The notes under the pieces: model-generated
Databases searched by the model: none
Seen by the model: the letters and a program-made list of their open reading frames with translations, nothing else
What the model was told of the DNA's origin: nothing
Position numbers and translations under genes: made by a program
Assembly: GCA_948567375.1 (NCBI GenBank)
Contig: OX419757.1
Location: forward strand, 42,408,001 to 42,472,000
DNA from: Lunularia cruciata
Lineage: Eukaryota; Streptophyta; Marchantiopsida; Lunulariales; Lunulariaceae
Direction: 5' to 3'
Length of the DNA: 64,000 nucleotides
Part shown: positions 24,300 through 36,289 of the stretch, piece by piece
Position numbering within the stretch: the stretch's first letter is position 1
How the letters are laid out: every line of letters begins with the position of its first letter

Positions 24300-26640
24300 G
24301 GGTCCAATGTGCAGCTGACCTAACACATTTTGTTGCTCACCAACAACTACTTGCTCCACTTGTTCTTGCTACTCAAGAACTTGCCCCGCTATAAGAGCAC
24401 CTTTTTCTTCCTCATCACTTAAGTGACCAATCTACTCCTCAACTAGATCCAAGGTGCAAGACTTACCTTTGTTAGTGTAGGGAGCTTGAGCATTTTCTCC
24501 CTCCTTAAATGATCTTGATTTATTAAAGGATACATCCCTACTGACAACAACCTTACACACTATTGGATCCCATAGCCTAAAGCTTTCACTCCACTTTCAT
24601 AGCCAAGAAAAACATATTTCTTTGACTTAGCGTCCAACTTGGACCAATTCTCCTTATGTGTGTGTGAATATGCATCGCAACCAAATATCTTCAATCTACC
24701 CTAATCAATTGGTCACTAATGCCTCAACTCATATGGTGACTTGAAGTTGATTGCATTGGATGGAGAAATATTTACCACATACATTGCCATGTTGATAGCT
24801 TCTACCCAAAACTTATATGGCAACTTTGATTTGCTCAACATACTACATGCATGCTCCAAGAATGTCTAGTTGAGCTGCTCAACAACACCATTTTGCTACG
24901 GAGTATAGATCTTGGTAAGGTGCCAAGTTATCTCCTATTATGTGTAGTAAGCCTCAAACTCTTAGGATACATACTCCCTACCATTGTTTGATCTCAAACA
25001 CCTCACCTTCTCCCAGTCTGAGTCTCAACTTGGGTCTTCCACTTCTTGAAAGTGGCAAAGACATCAAACTTGTGGTGCATGAAATAAATCCACACAAACC
25101 TCGAGTATCATTAATAAATGTCACATAGTAAAGTTATCCAGAGTGTGAGGATGTAAGGGATGGTCCCCACATATCACTATATACATACTTGAGTAGACCC
25201 TTGGAACTATGGGTCCCCAATCCAAAAATAGATTGGTTTTGCTTTCCAAAGATACTATGTTGACAAAACTCCAGCTTCATAGTCTTCAAGCAAGATAGCA
25301 AACCATTACTTCTCAAAACCAACAACTCAAATGACCTATCCATGAATACCACATAGTCATCATTTCATCTTGAGACCTGGTTACATTGGCTTCTCTAGAC
25401 ACTATAGTGCACTTCAATACAAATATATTCTTTCAAAAGTTACCTTGCAAGGTAACCTTACCACCAGAAGTGACTCAAAGCACACCATCACCAACACTCC
25501 ATTGATGAATTTTGGCATGCAATACTCCAAGAAAAATCAGGTTCTTCTTCATGTCAATATGAACAAAACATCATTCAACTTATGCAAAACTCCATCAAAC
25601 ATTTGAATCCTTATAGATCTAATACCCTCAATCCAGCAAGGTTGATCATTCCCAATCAGAACTAAAAATTTCAATGCCCAAAGTGAATGGAAGAACTCCT
25701 TGATATATTATATATGGTACAAACAAGCACAATCTAGAATCCACTCATAATCCCTACTAGGAGATGAGGCACAAAGGGCATACTCACTAAGTCACAAATC
25801 ATACTAATCATCCAACATATCAATATCCTCATCAATATAAACAATATTTGGTAAAGAGCCTTCATCTACCTTTCCTTTGCCCTTAACCTTACACTCCTTC
25901 TTCACATCACCTTCCTTGCCACATCCCCAACAAGTCACTTGTTTTCTCTCCTTGGACTTGCCTCTAGACCTGGACCTGGCCTTTCATTTCTCCTTATCAC
26001 CATCATTAGTCCTCTGCTGAGGTCTCCCATGCTTGACAACCAAAGCATTACCCAGAGTAGAAGATGGCACCAAGGTAGCAACAAGTTTGTTTTGCAAGTC
26101 ATCCGTAAATAGAGCTATTATCACCTCTCCAAAGGTAATAGTCTTGTTCTCATGGTGCAACAAAACTCATAAAAGTGATTGATAGGATGGCAGCAAGGAC
26201 CCCAACAAGTGCAGCGCCTTCCACTCCTCATTCAAGTCCTCTCCCAAGTTTGTCAAGTCCACCATTAGGTCATAAAATGCATCCACATGGTATCTAATGT
26301 TGGTCCTTGGTTTCATCTTGAATATGGTTAGTTTGAGATTGGTGTACAATCTGTTTGACAATTCATTTTGATTATACTTGCCCTAAAGTGCATCAAACAA
26401 CAAGGTACAATCAGAATTCTCCCCACTTGCTTGATCACATGGGGCTGACGGTGAAGCACAATAGTATTCACAACTTGCTCTTGCATATCATCCCAATCAC
26501 TTTATGTCGTATCTTCAAGGTTCTCCCTCAAATAGCTAACCCAAACTAATTGCATTCAACACTCCTTTTACATGCCATTCCCACAACAAGTAATCCATGT
26601 GGCCATCAAACTTCACCTCATCGGACTTGGGTCCGCCAAG
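24300..26640 (-). pseudogene. copia 2 gag and integrase remnants
   Basis: Gag is seen at about 26640-26165 (NRLYTNLKLTIFKMK; DLTNLGEDLNEEWKALHLL), aligning with copia 1 gag. Integrase is seen at about 25380-24900 (GLLKYVYSDMWGPSLTSSHS). The C-terminal linker reaches about 24400 (ENAQAPYTNKGKS, compare APAPHTNKGKS in copia 1). Stops and shifts are frequent throughout. Confidence 0.8.
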
Positions 26641-26644
26641 CTTT

Positions 26645-28487
26645 AAAGTACCCATCTTGATTTTTTCTACTCCACAAATATTATTGAAGCTATTGTTGAA
26701 CTTAGAGACTCTATTGAGTCCCTAAACCTTCCACCTTAAAAATCTGTACTCAAGAGAGTGAATCATAAGGAAGAAATCATGTTACAATAGCTTCTTCAAG
26801 TACTCAAAATCACCAACTTGTTGCATCAACGTGTAGCCCTGAAGATAAGCTTTCCAATGCACCAATAGATTATTCTTTGGAGTTATGAGTCAAAAGTTAT
26901 GAATTGAATTTGATATGGGGGGGTCAAAACCTTGGATTCACACCAAAAACTCCCATGTTTCCAACCCCTTTGGAAAATTTGGTGAGTATGGTCTGGCAAT
27001 TATGGTCTAATCTGCAGTATTGCAAAGTAGAGTGAAGACACTTTATTACTAGGATGGACGTAGATGGCAATGAGGCAATGTGGGTGGGCTCATCTTTATA
27101 GAGACAAAGATAGGTAACTTTAGTTTCTATAAATCTTGAGATCAGGCTGAGCAAATATTTACTTACTTACATTGATGCATTTGAGGGGACCTTGAAGCAT
27201 TTGAGGCATTTTCCACGGACTCCATCTTTTGTGTCAACACTAGCAAGCAAACGTGCTACTCAATTGGGATCTATGTAGGCTTCTCAATCAGGTCATGGGT
27301 TTAATACTTATGTAAGATCAATCGGTTCATCTCCATCTCAAGTTCTTGGTTTGCAATCAAAACCTATTTCAAACTCAAGGTCATCCCCATGCCAAAGGTA
27401 AGTCTATTAGCAGTTCTTTGGCCCAAGGTTCTGAGTCTTAGCCCAAAATAGTTCCTAACTCTCCATCTCCAATTCTTGCTAAACAACTTAGACCTATAGC
27501 TACATCTACTTGAGTCTTTTTTGATCTTCCTCTCACCAATTGGTTCTTCTTCATTCTATGTCAATCTTCACTAGCTTCTTCACAAGTTCTTCTTTATGTT
27601 GCATTCACTAGCTCCTCTTCCATTTTGCGGGTGCTACTACTTTTGCTGCATCTTGCTCCTTGATTATTACTTTTGTGTTGATTGTCCAACTCCGGTAATT
27701 AATCAGATTATTTCAAACCAATCTCGTTTTCTTACTTGCCACTTGAGGTGATTATACTATAGACTTGATTGTGGGAGTGTGGTTGGGTGGGCTTATGACC
27801 ACATGGCTAGCAAGTATGAAAGAAGGAAAGCAAGGGCTGCAAAAACCAAAGATTTTGACTATCTAGAGAATAACTTTTGTTGATCCCAACAACAAAGCAT
27901 TGAAATCCGGGCTGTTTGATGCTCAAGCTGTTGCTGCTAGAGCGTCCCAAACTCCTCTTGTTTGTGCAGGCTCTCCGTTTGGGAATATATTTCAAGGCCT
28001 TGATGTTTGGGTCAAAATCCAGAATGATCCCATTACACCAATGCTCTCGATTTGTACAACAAATATATCTCCTTCCTTACAAATAGAGCGTTTTTTTTTA
28101 TTAACTTCCAGCTCCAATTGATTTAGGTTTCAAACACGCTTCACCCATAGCATTCTCCATTGAAGGCCCATAGATGATCTTTGCATTGCTTTCCAGGCCC
28201 CGCACATCAACTACTTTTACAATGTTTAATTGAGATCAAAGTGCACTCCTCTCAAAGGTCCGACTAAACAATACTCAATGCAGAGCTTTCAAGTTACCTT
28301 TGCCCCACCACTACAAGCACCAATGCGCAAATATTTGCAAGTTGAATTCTTCTAGTCTAGACCTCCTCAAGAGCATTTTGAGAGTCAAAACCTCCCATTG
28401 CTCTTCTTTTTTGATGAAAGTTTGAGTGGAAAATTTGTTCTTTGTACTCCACTTCTAAGGAACTACCAAAAGTATCATGTGAACCTT
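26645..28487. other. Long copia 2 leader region
   Basis: About 1.85 kb between gag and PBS, comparable in length to the leader of copia 1. A plus-strand frame (27,840-28,121) reads as a plausible short peptide (VDPNNKALKSGLFDAQAVAA) that I cannot assign. No other feature is recognised. Confidence 0.45.
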
Positions 28488-28499
28488 GCTTTGATACCA
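28488..28499 (-). other. Primer-binding site of copia 2
   Basis: GCTTTGATACCA on the plus strand, one mismatch from the initiator tRNA-Met primer site of copia 1, two bases before the LTR. Confidence 0.82.
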
Positions 28500-28501
28500 C
28501 T

Positions 28502-28759
28502 TGTTGAGAAATTGGCAAGAGTTGTGACTACATGCACACACAATGTATACAACCCGTGGAATCATACATTACACAAATATACGTGGTTCACTTCAATGTG
28601 AAGCTACGTCCATGGGAATGCTCTAGGAGTCTTTACTAACGCTCAAGGCTCACTTCCATATCCAAGCATGCAAAGCAAGAGCTACCACACTCTCAAAGTC
28701 AACTCAACCATGAACTAACAAATGAGCAACTAGCTAAGGCATATGAGTAAATCCTAACA
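28502..28759 (-). repeat. 5' LTR of copia 2
   Basis: 258 bp, TGTTGAGAAATTGG to AAATCCTAACA on the plus strand. It is bounded by the PBS on the left and has the TG...CA ends usual for LTRs. Confidence 0.82.
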
Positions 28760-30060
28760 AATAATGCCTTAATAGAAATAGATTAAATCATAATCTACAT
28801 TAAAATAATATGATATTGGATAATAATATGGGTAATAGAATGATAATTGAATATAGCTAATACTCAAATATTATTAATCAATGATTGTAATAATGCACCA
28901 ATAGAGTTATCTATATTATTTCACCCAATAAACACCTACTAGAGATAGTAGAGTCCAGTTAGTTCTACAATTGGTGTAACTTTACTGAAATATGATATAA
29001 GTTTGGTAGACTCTTATCAATATACAAACTTATTTGAAGTTCCTTATATATCCATCAAAAGCACTTCAACTCCTTATGAAGCTTCAAGAAATATAAAATA
29101 TAATATTTATGTATTTTATGGTGATTACAGCAGAATATAGACGTTTATTTCCAGAACAGACTACAAATATAAATGCAATTCTTATTTGGATAGGTCTACT
29201 ACAAAGTTTACTCATAACTTCTAGCTGAGATAAATCAAGTCTAAAATTTTCTGCTTTATCAATTTGGTGTAAAATTCATAGCGAAGACAAAAAGCAAAAA
29301 TGCATATAAACATTTTACATGAATAAGCTAACTATAGATTTTACGGCGATATCAAAAGTGGCTTCCTCAAATCTCACCTAGTAGCAAAGTTCCTTACTTC
29401 ACACGGCTTAGACAAGAACTTAATTAAAAAGAATTTCCAGTACCAAGTCAACATGGAACACGGTAATCAACACTGCATAATATCCCAAATGCTTAGTATC
29501 CATCTAAGTTCAACATATCTAATCACAATATGAAGATACACTAATTCATTACTTTGGCAGTGGCACCAGACCTTACTTGATATTGAACTTAATTTCTCTC
29601 GTTGATCATTCTTCCATCGCACTTATAGACAGTTATCGACGTTGCTTATCTGCCAAGCAAGCAGGTGTTTCATGACTAAGTGTTCAAGGGGCAAGTTATA
29701 CTTAACTAAGAAGCTCAATTTTGAGTACTCACTTAGAGGAGAGTTACCTTCTGATCTATGTAGTTCAAAACCTGCTTATGCGAAATCATCATTATCATCA
29801 TGCAACATATGCCAAAGGACAAACAAACAAACATACACAGATGCACAAGTAAACAAGAAAAAACGAGAAGACTCGTTGTTGTGTAGAACGATTGTAAGCT
29901 TCTGTTTTCTAAAGTGACTCATACATGGGTCGTCCCGGCGTGAAAGGAGTCCCTTAACTGAAATAAGAGTGTAGTGGGCATTCTCTTTCAATCTTCCCAT
30001 TTAGATGAGATCGGTTCACACAAACTTATCATGGCAGACATCAGAATCCATAAGAACCTG
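28760..30060. other. Intergenic, AT-rich
   Basis: No coding, RNA or transposon feature recognised. It lies downstream of the minus-strand ankyrin relic. Confidence 0.55.
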
Positions 30061-30079
30061 TTCTACTCTCAATCTTCTT

Positions 30080-32470
30080 AATATGCAACTCGATCTGCGT
30101 GTAGCTTTTCAACCATTTCCACTATCTCCCACATCGTCCAGTATAGGTTGCTACCATCGAAGCCGTCAATTCTGACGTCGTCGGGGTGGTAATCATACTG
30201 TCAGGGTGCAGACTGAGACTAAATTTCTTTCACGATTGCTATGTGACCATTCGACGCCGCAATATGAGCAGGTTCACCCATTGTCTGTCACCAGAAGCCC
30301 ATCTGCATTTTGTTTCGTGAGTAGAGTAGTTTCACCACATCTTTATCTCCGTTCTGACTCCCAAGCATCAACGCAGTAAGCCCCGATGTGGTTTTAGTGT
30401 TCAAAATTTTCTTGGTGCACTAACAGAATCTCGCTTGACATTTCCAATCGCCCGCATTCAGCAGCAAGATGAACGCAGTTGGATCCTTCTATTGACACTA
30501 GAGACACGTTTGCTTTGTACTCCAAAAAGCACCTTCACAATATTCACATCTTCGGTCAAGCTCGAGATCATTATAGCCGTTAGACCTGATGTAGTCGACA
30601 ACCTCCGAGGAGTATTGAGGAATCTGCTGGATGATTTTAAAGGAAATTTTTGATGCAGCGTAGTGTAAACAGTTCCTTCCTTTCTCATCGGTCAAGAGAG
30701 CATCCACCTTGTGTGCTCCGTTAGCACCCTCACTTTATCGGCACTCAGTAGCTATAATCAGTTTAAACGGTTCACTTTCTGAAGGTATGAACATTGTTCT
30801 GGTTGTTCTGTTCATAATCTCCCGATGATGTAGTAGAACTTTTTCCATCATGCAAATCGTCCCGTTGTAGACTCCATCTACAGAATGTTCTTCGACAATG
30901 CACACATCTGCACCGTGTTTCATAAGCAATTTGACCACATTTGTATTTCCAACTTGCCGGCAAGCATAGGTTAGAGCTGTGTCCCCTTCATGTATATTGG
31001 CAATAATATTCACAACTCCCGCGTTGGATTGAAGAATTTCATCAACAACCCAACTTGATCAGCACCTTCCTTGCCGACAGCATAGAGTAACCAGGTCAAC
31101 CTCCAATCGTTCTGTCAACAACACATCTGCTTTACTCTTTAACAGCAATGCCACTATCGACAGGTGGCATTCCTTTTAAGCAAGCATCGAAGCTCTGTGC
31201 CTCATAGGACGAAGCGGTCATTGGTTGCCATGTCCACGTGAGCCTCGAATTCCACAAGAACTTCCACACTCTCCGAATTTCCATGTTGTGAAGCGAGCGT
31301 CAAAGGGTTTTCTCCATATGCGTTATTGGTAGCGAGATTCAACGGCTACTGATCCTGTTGAAGGAGCCCGTGCACTATTGAACCATGATTGATTGAAACT
31401 TCCAGCATAGAGTATAGACGTCCAACCGCCAATCCTATATCGAGAATCCTCTGATTGCTCTGCATCAAGGTTACCCCCTAAGCTAGAACAGCAGCTTTGG
31501 TTGCTGATCGAGAGCTGGGCAAGCTTGCTCCAGGACCTATCATCTCTTGAGATAGAACTGTCTGCTCTCAGCACGTCTACTTTGTACTCTCACGACAATT
31601 CTACCCCATCAAGATGTCCCTGTGCGGAGGCAAGCATCACTGCTGGCTTCCCCTGCAGATGTTGCAGCGTCCACCATACTCGTCCATGTTTCGGAGTCTC
31701 CACCGACACCTACAAAGAAATTATCAGATATGACAAGTTGCAAGCGGCACCACCGCAATCGCAGTTGACTTCCGTATGTAAGAGTTAGCTTATCTGGAGG
31801 AGTTTCAAGAACCTCTCGCCTGATTATTAAGATCTAATTGTCTATTGTATACATTTCCCTTTCAGGAACCTCGTGAACTTGCTGCTATCTCTCCATGGCC
31901 AAGTGCTACACCCTAATTTATCGAGGTTAAAAGGACTACTCAAACATATATTGAGCAGATTGGATGAGGTTTGCGTTGAGGATTCAGTCTAGCCGCCTCC
32001 AGCTGACCATTGAAGGCAGCAACGTGCAAGCAGGCCATAGCGAAAGCATCTGTGCTAAGCAAGGGGTCTGCACCATGGCCCAGAAGGAACTCCGTAGATT
32101 TTGTATATCCATACATTGAAGCCCCTATCAATACATTAAAATGCGGTCCAGACCTTTCTCCTCTGTTTACAAATTCTGGATGAAAGTGTAAGAGCTTGTA
32201 CCAACAGGTTTGGCTCAGCAACACGGCATTGTATTGTGGCATTGAGAGTACATGAACTCCCGCGGAACCCAAATTCGCAGGCACTCTAGGAAACGCCAAC
32301 GTTCCTGGATCAGTGAGCAATTCTTTGTCAAGACTGTCGAACGTCTCCGCAGTATTGTTTGGTTCAAACTTTCGAGCTGCAAAGCTCTCATGATCGTTCC
32401 CGTCTGACTCGTCACCTCTCCATGCAGCCACTACTGGCGTTGCCTCTTCATCAACTACATGAGTTTCCAT
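30080..32470 (-). pseudogene. Ankyrin-repeat protein, probably a pseudogene
   Basis: Minus strand. The first frame (32470-31940) starts METHVVDEEATPVV and holds an ankyrin-like unit (FLLGHGADPLLSTDAF, ACLHVAAFNGQLEAARL). Further units follow downstream in changing frames: GKPAVMLASAQGHLDGVEL (near 31640), ENPLTLASQHGNSESVEVL (31,310-31,250), DTALTYACRQVGNTNVVKLL (30,985-30,920), KGRNCLHYAASK (30,680), GSNCVHLAAECGRLEM (30,480), SGLTALMLGSQNGDKDVVKLL (30,390-30,320) and PAHIAASNGHIAIVKEI (near 30,250). A possible splice acceptor (TTTCTTTGTAG) lies near 31,705. Several frame changes and stops inside repeats are not explained by introns, so it is probably dead. Ankyrin repeats bind proteins; no enzymatic or membrane domain is visible. 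Confidence 0.65.
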
Positions 32471-32529
32471 TTTCCGCGCAGTAGGAATTCAAAATATGAT
32501 AATCGGAAAACCAAAAGCACCGACAAACT

Positions 32530-34970
32530 CTCAGGGGACTGTCCTCGGGCGAACATAAACGAATAAAATTCTGAACCTTTCTTCAAAACTCGGAAGAATC
32601 CAATAACAGAACAATCCTCTACATTTTCTGACATGAAAGTTTTTGATTGAAATGATAGTGACCTGAATCAGGATAGGAATTTGAATGCAAGAACCACAAC
32701 TGCAGCCGCTCGTATGTGTCGTGAACTTCTACTGTATACCGCACACTAAGTAAGGGTAATATCCAGACGCTAGAATGTCGCAACGTCATGGACCCTCGAA
32801 TGCACATATACGTCCAGCGACAAGAATCCTTATTACAACGTTAACAATGCAAAAATAGTCTAAAACACCAGTAGTTCAGATCGGAGCTGTGGTGCCTCTT
32901 ACTTATCTTCAAGCAATTAGCACGCATATGCATCCTAAGGATGAAGAAATTCAGAATATACTTGTCCCGGTTCAATGTGACGATTCAAAGAATCTTCTGT
33001 AATCTTGTCCAATTATCTGTTCACAGTTGAACAAGTTCGACGTGATGAATCGCGGATTGTACGCTTGATCATTCTAACCCGCCATGGCGCTTGGTTCAAC
33101 ACAATCCCTACAACCGTTGTAACTAAGTCTACTTGCAAACCTGATTTGATGTTCAATTCCGTGAATACCACGGAGACAATTCCGATCCAAACGCTGCCAT
33201 CGATGATGCTAAATTACAAGTTTCAGTATCTCTTAGATGGCTATAGACTTCCTCTTGGGCAAAGAACGATGACATACTTATCTGGCTCAAGATGTAAAGA
33301 GATCTAGAAATTGTCATGCCAGTACACACAAACTTCTACTCATCACCAAAGCATTAAGACGGGTTCTCCATTAGAAAGCTATGCTTGAACAATAGCATTT
33401 CTCGAAGTGCAGCGTCTTTCATGCCAGGTCTCCATTAAACAGAAAGAATTTGTAGTTTACATAAAACTTTGATTCTTGCGACCAAGAAACCAACCGATCC
33501 TTGACGTCGTCCAGAGAGAGACACTCAAGACTCATGCCTAGAACATTTCAATAGTATATACCAATATGTCAAACTGCTGGTCGATTTCTTAGTACTGTCA
33601 ATTTTCAACGTCTAATGTTGTTGCTTCTTTTATGAATTACTACAAACTAAAGTCACAGAATGCTTGCATCTACGTTCTCTATACTGAATGTTCAGTTAAA
33701 ATTTGGTTCACGAAGACATCTCAGTTGAAGACATCTCTAGATCTTAGAAGATCCAGAGAAACGATCTCTTAATTTCGAGCTCCATTGAGTGTCAGAAACC
33801 GTAACAAGTTTTCTTGATAAAATTGAGTTCTTGAATAATATGTTCATTGTTGGACATTTTTGGTGCATGCAACTGAAATGAATTGGAAGGGTTTAGGGTG
33901 TTTATGATCTTTGAGACCATAGCCCGAGAGTTTCACCGAATGCATAGACCCTACGAGACCAAGCCTAATCCCTTTGATTGTTGGTGTGAGATTGACATGT
34001 TTATGGGAGTCTTTACTTAGAGTATCGTATGATGGTTAGTGGCATAGTTGATAATTATTGTCTGGGTTATGTATGGATTGATGCATCAGGCATGTCGTGT
34101 TGGTTACTTAGATATTATTTCAATGGGCAAGAGGGTGCTTCAATTTACTTGAATACTTGTGTACAAACATGCGAGTAGCATCTTTTAGACACATTCAACG
34201 CCTATTTAGTTTGCTTGGAAGCTTTGAGATTCAACAAGAGATGTTTCAGTGGGGGAAGACCGTAACATGTGTTGAAAAGATTTATGTTCCCAGTGATGAA
34301 AATTGGTTGGGAATTGAAACACTCCATTGTATGACAATATGTGATTTTTTATTACCTCTGAATTTGAGACTACTGCATAAATCAAGTGGCTACCAGGTGA
34401 GTCCGCTATTTCTTAGTTTGCTATTTCCAGTGCTGAAGCTGACATCTGAATTGTGCCCACCGACTTCAGGTACTCGACAAGATGCATACCAGACCAGATT
34501 ACTGCAACTTCAATTTCCTGACATTAGGTGGAGGAGAAAGGACACCTGTAGTCAGATCAGAAACGAAAACGTGTCATGAGAATCGGGATTCTAGTTATCG
34601 AAGGAAAGATCGATTCTGGGTAGCACCTTCAGGTTGATGCAGTAGCTGGCACGACTGATTGTGAGTGATAATGCTACAGCAGATCTAGCTGTAGAGGAAA
34701 GGTCCTGCATGCGCAGATGAAAGCAATTGGCGCAGGTTGACCAGACGGACGCGGTTTGGGTCTAAAACTGCGTTGCATTCTAGCTTTTCGGGAGGCCTGG
34801 AATTATAGTGAATTCGTGCTGGTCCATTGCTAGCACATGACAAAAGTTTGGGTAATGATTGCTTTGACCCGAAATTTTGGACCTTGCTGCCTTGGACATG
34901 TGTTCTTCTCTTAATCTCCCGTATGCTACCTCTTCTTCCACTTGTATCTCCGAAAGCTTGGCTATATGTT
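32530..34970. other. Intergenic, no gene recognised
   Basis: Upstream of the ankyrin relic. The longest open frame (34157-34579, plus) has no recognisable domain and weak coding character. Confidence 0.55.
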
Positions 34971-34979
34971 TTTGCGATG

Positions 34980-35128
34980 TCCGTCCAAAATCCTCCATTG
35001 TCACGATATGCAGGAATTGTTTAGTGAGAGAGAGGAGAGAAGGCAACCACATAGAACACAAGAAGGATGGGAAGACCCTATCAAGCCCTATAATGGAGAG
35101 ACAAAATTGACATTGCACCTAAGATGCT
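34980..35128 (-). other. Presumed 3' tail of LINE copy B, with a sequence found twice more
   Basis: Directly after the coding end. The core GTCTTCCCATCCTTCT (minus strand) and flanks are shared with 61,890-61,960 (plus) and 63,165-63,235 (minus). It is probably the conserved 3' UTR by which such elements are recognised; that role is inferred. Confidence 0.5.
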
Positions 35129-35518
35129 TCACCGACCTAATATGAAAGAGCTATGCAAGTAGTAAGGTCTACAAACTACTGGAGCATATGAAGAAGTATT
35201 ATCTAGAGTGGTTATTCTCCTATGGATTACATTAGCCAATGTTCTCTCTAGAGCAACAATGGATACCCATTGTCTAAAGTATGTTACAAAATATGAGAGT
35301 GAGAGTAGTATCCTTTGACATCTAGTACAATATACTCTAATGTACTCCTTGACAAATGTCTCGATCATCATGTCCATAGCTCTATATAACTCCAAGACTA
35401 GAAAAATAAAGAGATGACCTCGTTGCATATTTCTATACTTGGAGACCTTGTATGCTCTATTCGCTGCCCATTCAAGAGGATGAATAATCACTCCTTCCAG
35501 AATTGCATCATGCATAAA
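35129..35518 (-). pseudogene. LINE copy B C-terminal part
   Basis: An open stretch continues the endonuclease part across the gypsy insertion (MHDAILEGVIIHPLEWAANR; LVLELYRAMDMMIETFVKEY; WVSIVALERTLANVIHRRI) and ends at a stop near 35,129. It forms a frame of more than 120 codons, surprisingly intact for a relic. It shares no function that can be named beyond being the C-terminus of this LINE-like family. Confidence 0.68.
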
Positions 35519-36272
35519 TGTAATACTCCGAGGACAAGAGAAGAGAGAGAAACACAAATTACACACTCAACATTTAGTGCTCCAAAGGAGCACCTTCACT
35601 TTATTATATAGACAAAGAGGATCTCCTCCAAGGAAGCTCCACCATAGGATTAGGCACACAGATTGGTGATATGTCAGCAAGCTCCACCCTTGGATTACTT
35701 ACTTGGATAGGTGACATGTCAGTCTAGGTCCTATCTGGTTGGTCAAACAAGCTTTGACCAAAGGGAATCTTTTAGGGAATCTTCTTATGAGAGTCTCAAA
35801 ATCACAAAAGGTACTATTGGAAAGCTCTCGACAAGACAAACCTGGGTGAAGGAAAGTCTAGCCTTTCCTTCATTTGGAGGAGAGAGAGGGGGGGGGGGCA
35901 AGGAATTGTACATTTTCAAGGCCTAATTCATCCGTTTAGGCATCCGAAATTGCCTTCAAAGATTTCAAGCATATTTCAGTTCCTACTCTATTAGTAGAAG
36001 TTCTATTTTGGTGATACCTCTTTTTGATATGTTTAGTCCATCATGTGTAACATCCTTCCATATGTTATCAAACCAATTCTCCCCTTTTAATCATATGTCT
36101 AGCTATTGGTTCTAAGGTTCTCAAGTCTATTTCAATTTCTGCTCTATTAGTAGAAGTACTCTTTTGGTGATATTTCTATCTGATCTATTTTGACCACCAT
36201 GTATAACATCATTCTAGATGTTACCAAACCAAATTTCACATCTAGATCATATGGCTAGCTCTTAGTATTACC
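35519..36272 (-). repeat. 3' LTR of gypsy 3 (long form)
   Basis: 754 bp. The plus strand begins TGTAATACTCCGAGGAC; the far end is the U3 head (AGTATTACC, mutated from GGTATTACA). The U3 head occurs twice in tandem, the second unit boundary lying near 36,110. Confidence 0.92.
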
Positions 36273-36289
36273 GACCTCCTTCCTTTTAA

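Larger units (their letters stand above)
24280..28759 (-). mobile_element. Truncated Ty1/copia retrotransposon (copia 2)
   Basis: Minus-strand relative of copia 1 with a 5' LTR, PBS, long leader, gag and integrase. It stops in the integrase-RT linker near 24,280; RT, RNase H and the 3' LTR are missing. Parts of its LTR (GTGGTTCAC, GCTACGTCCATG) and its gag and integrase remnants match copia 1, so the two belong to related subfamilies. Confidence 0.83.

Noticed and set aside
34157-34579. 140-codon plus-strand frame
   Set aside because: No domain, no splice or homologue support, and it lies in otherwise gene-free DNA; probably chance.
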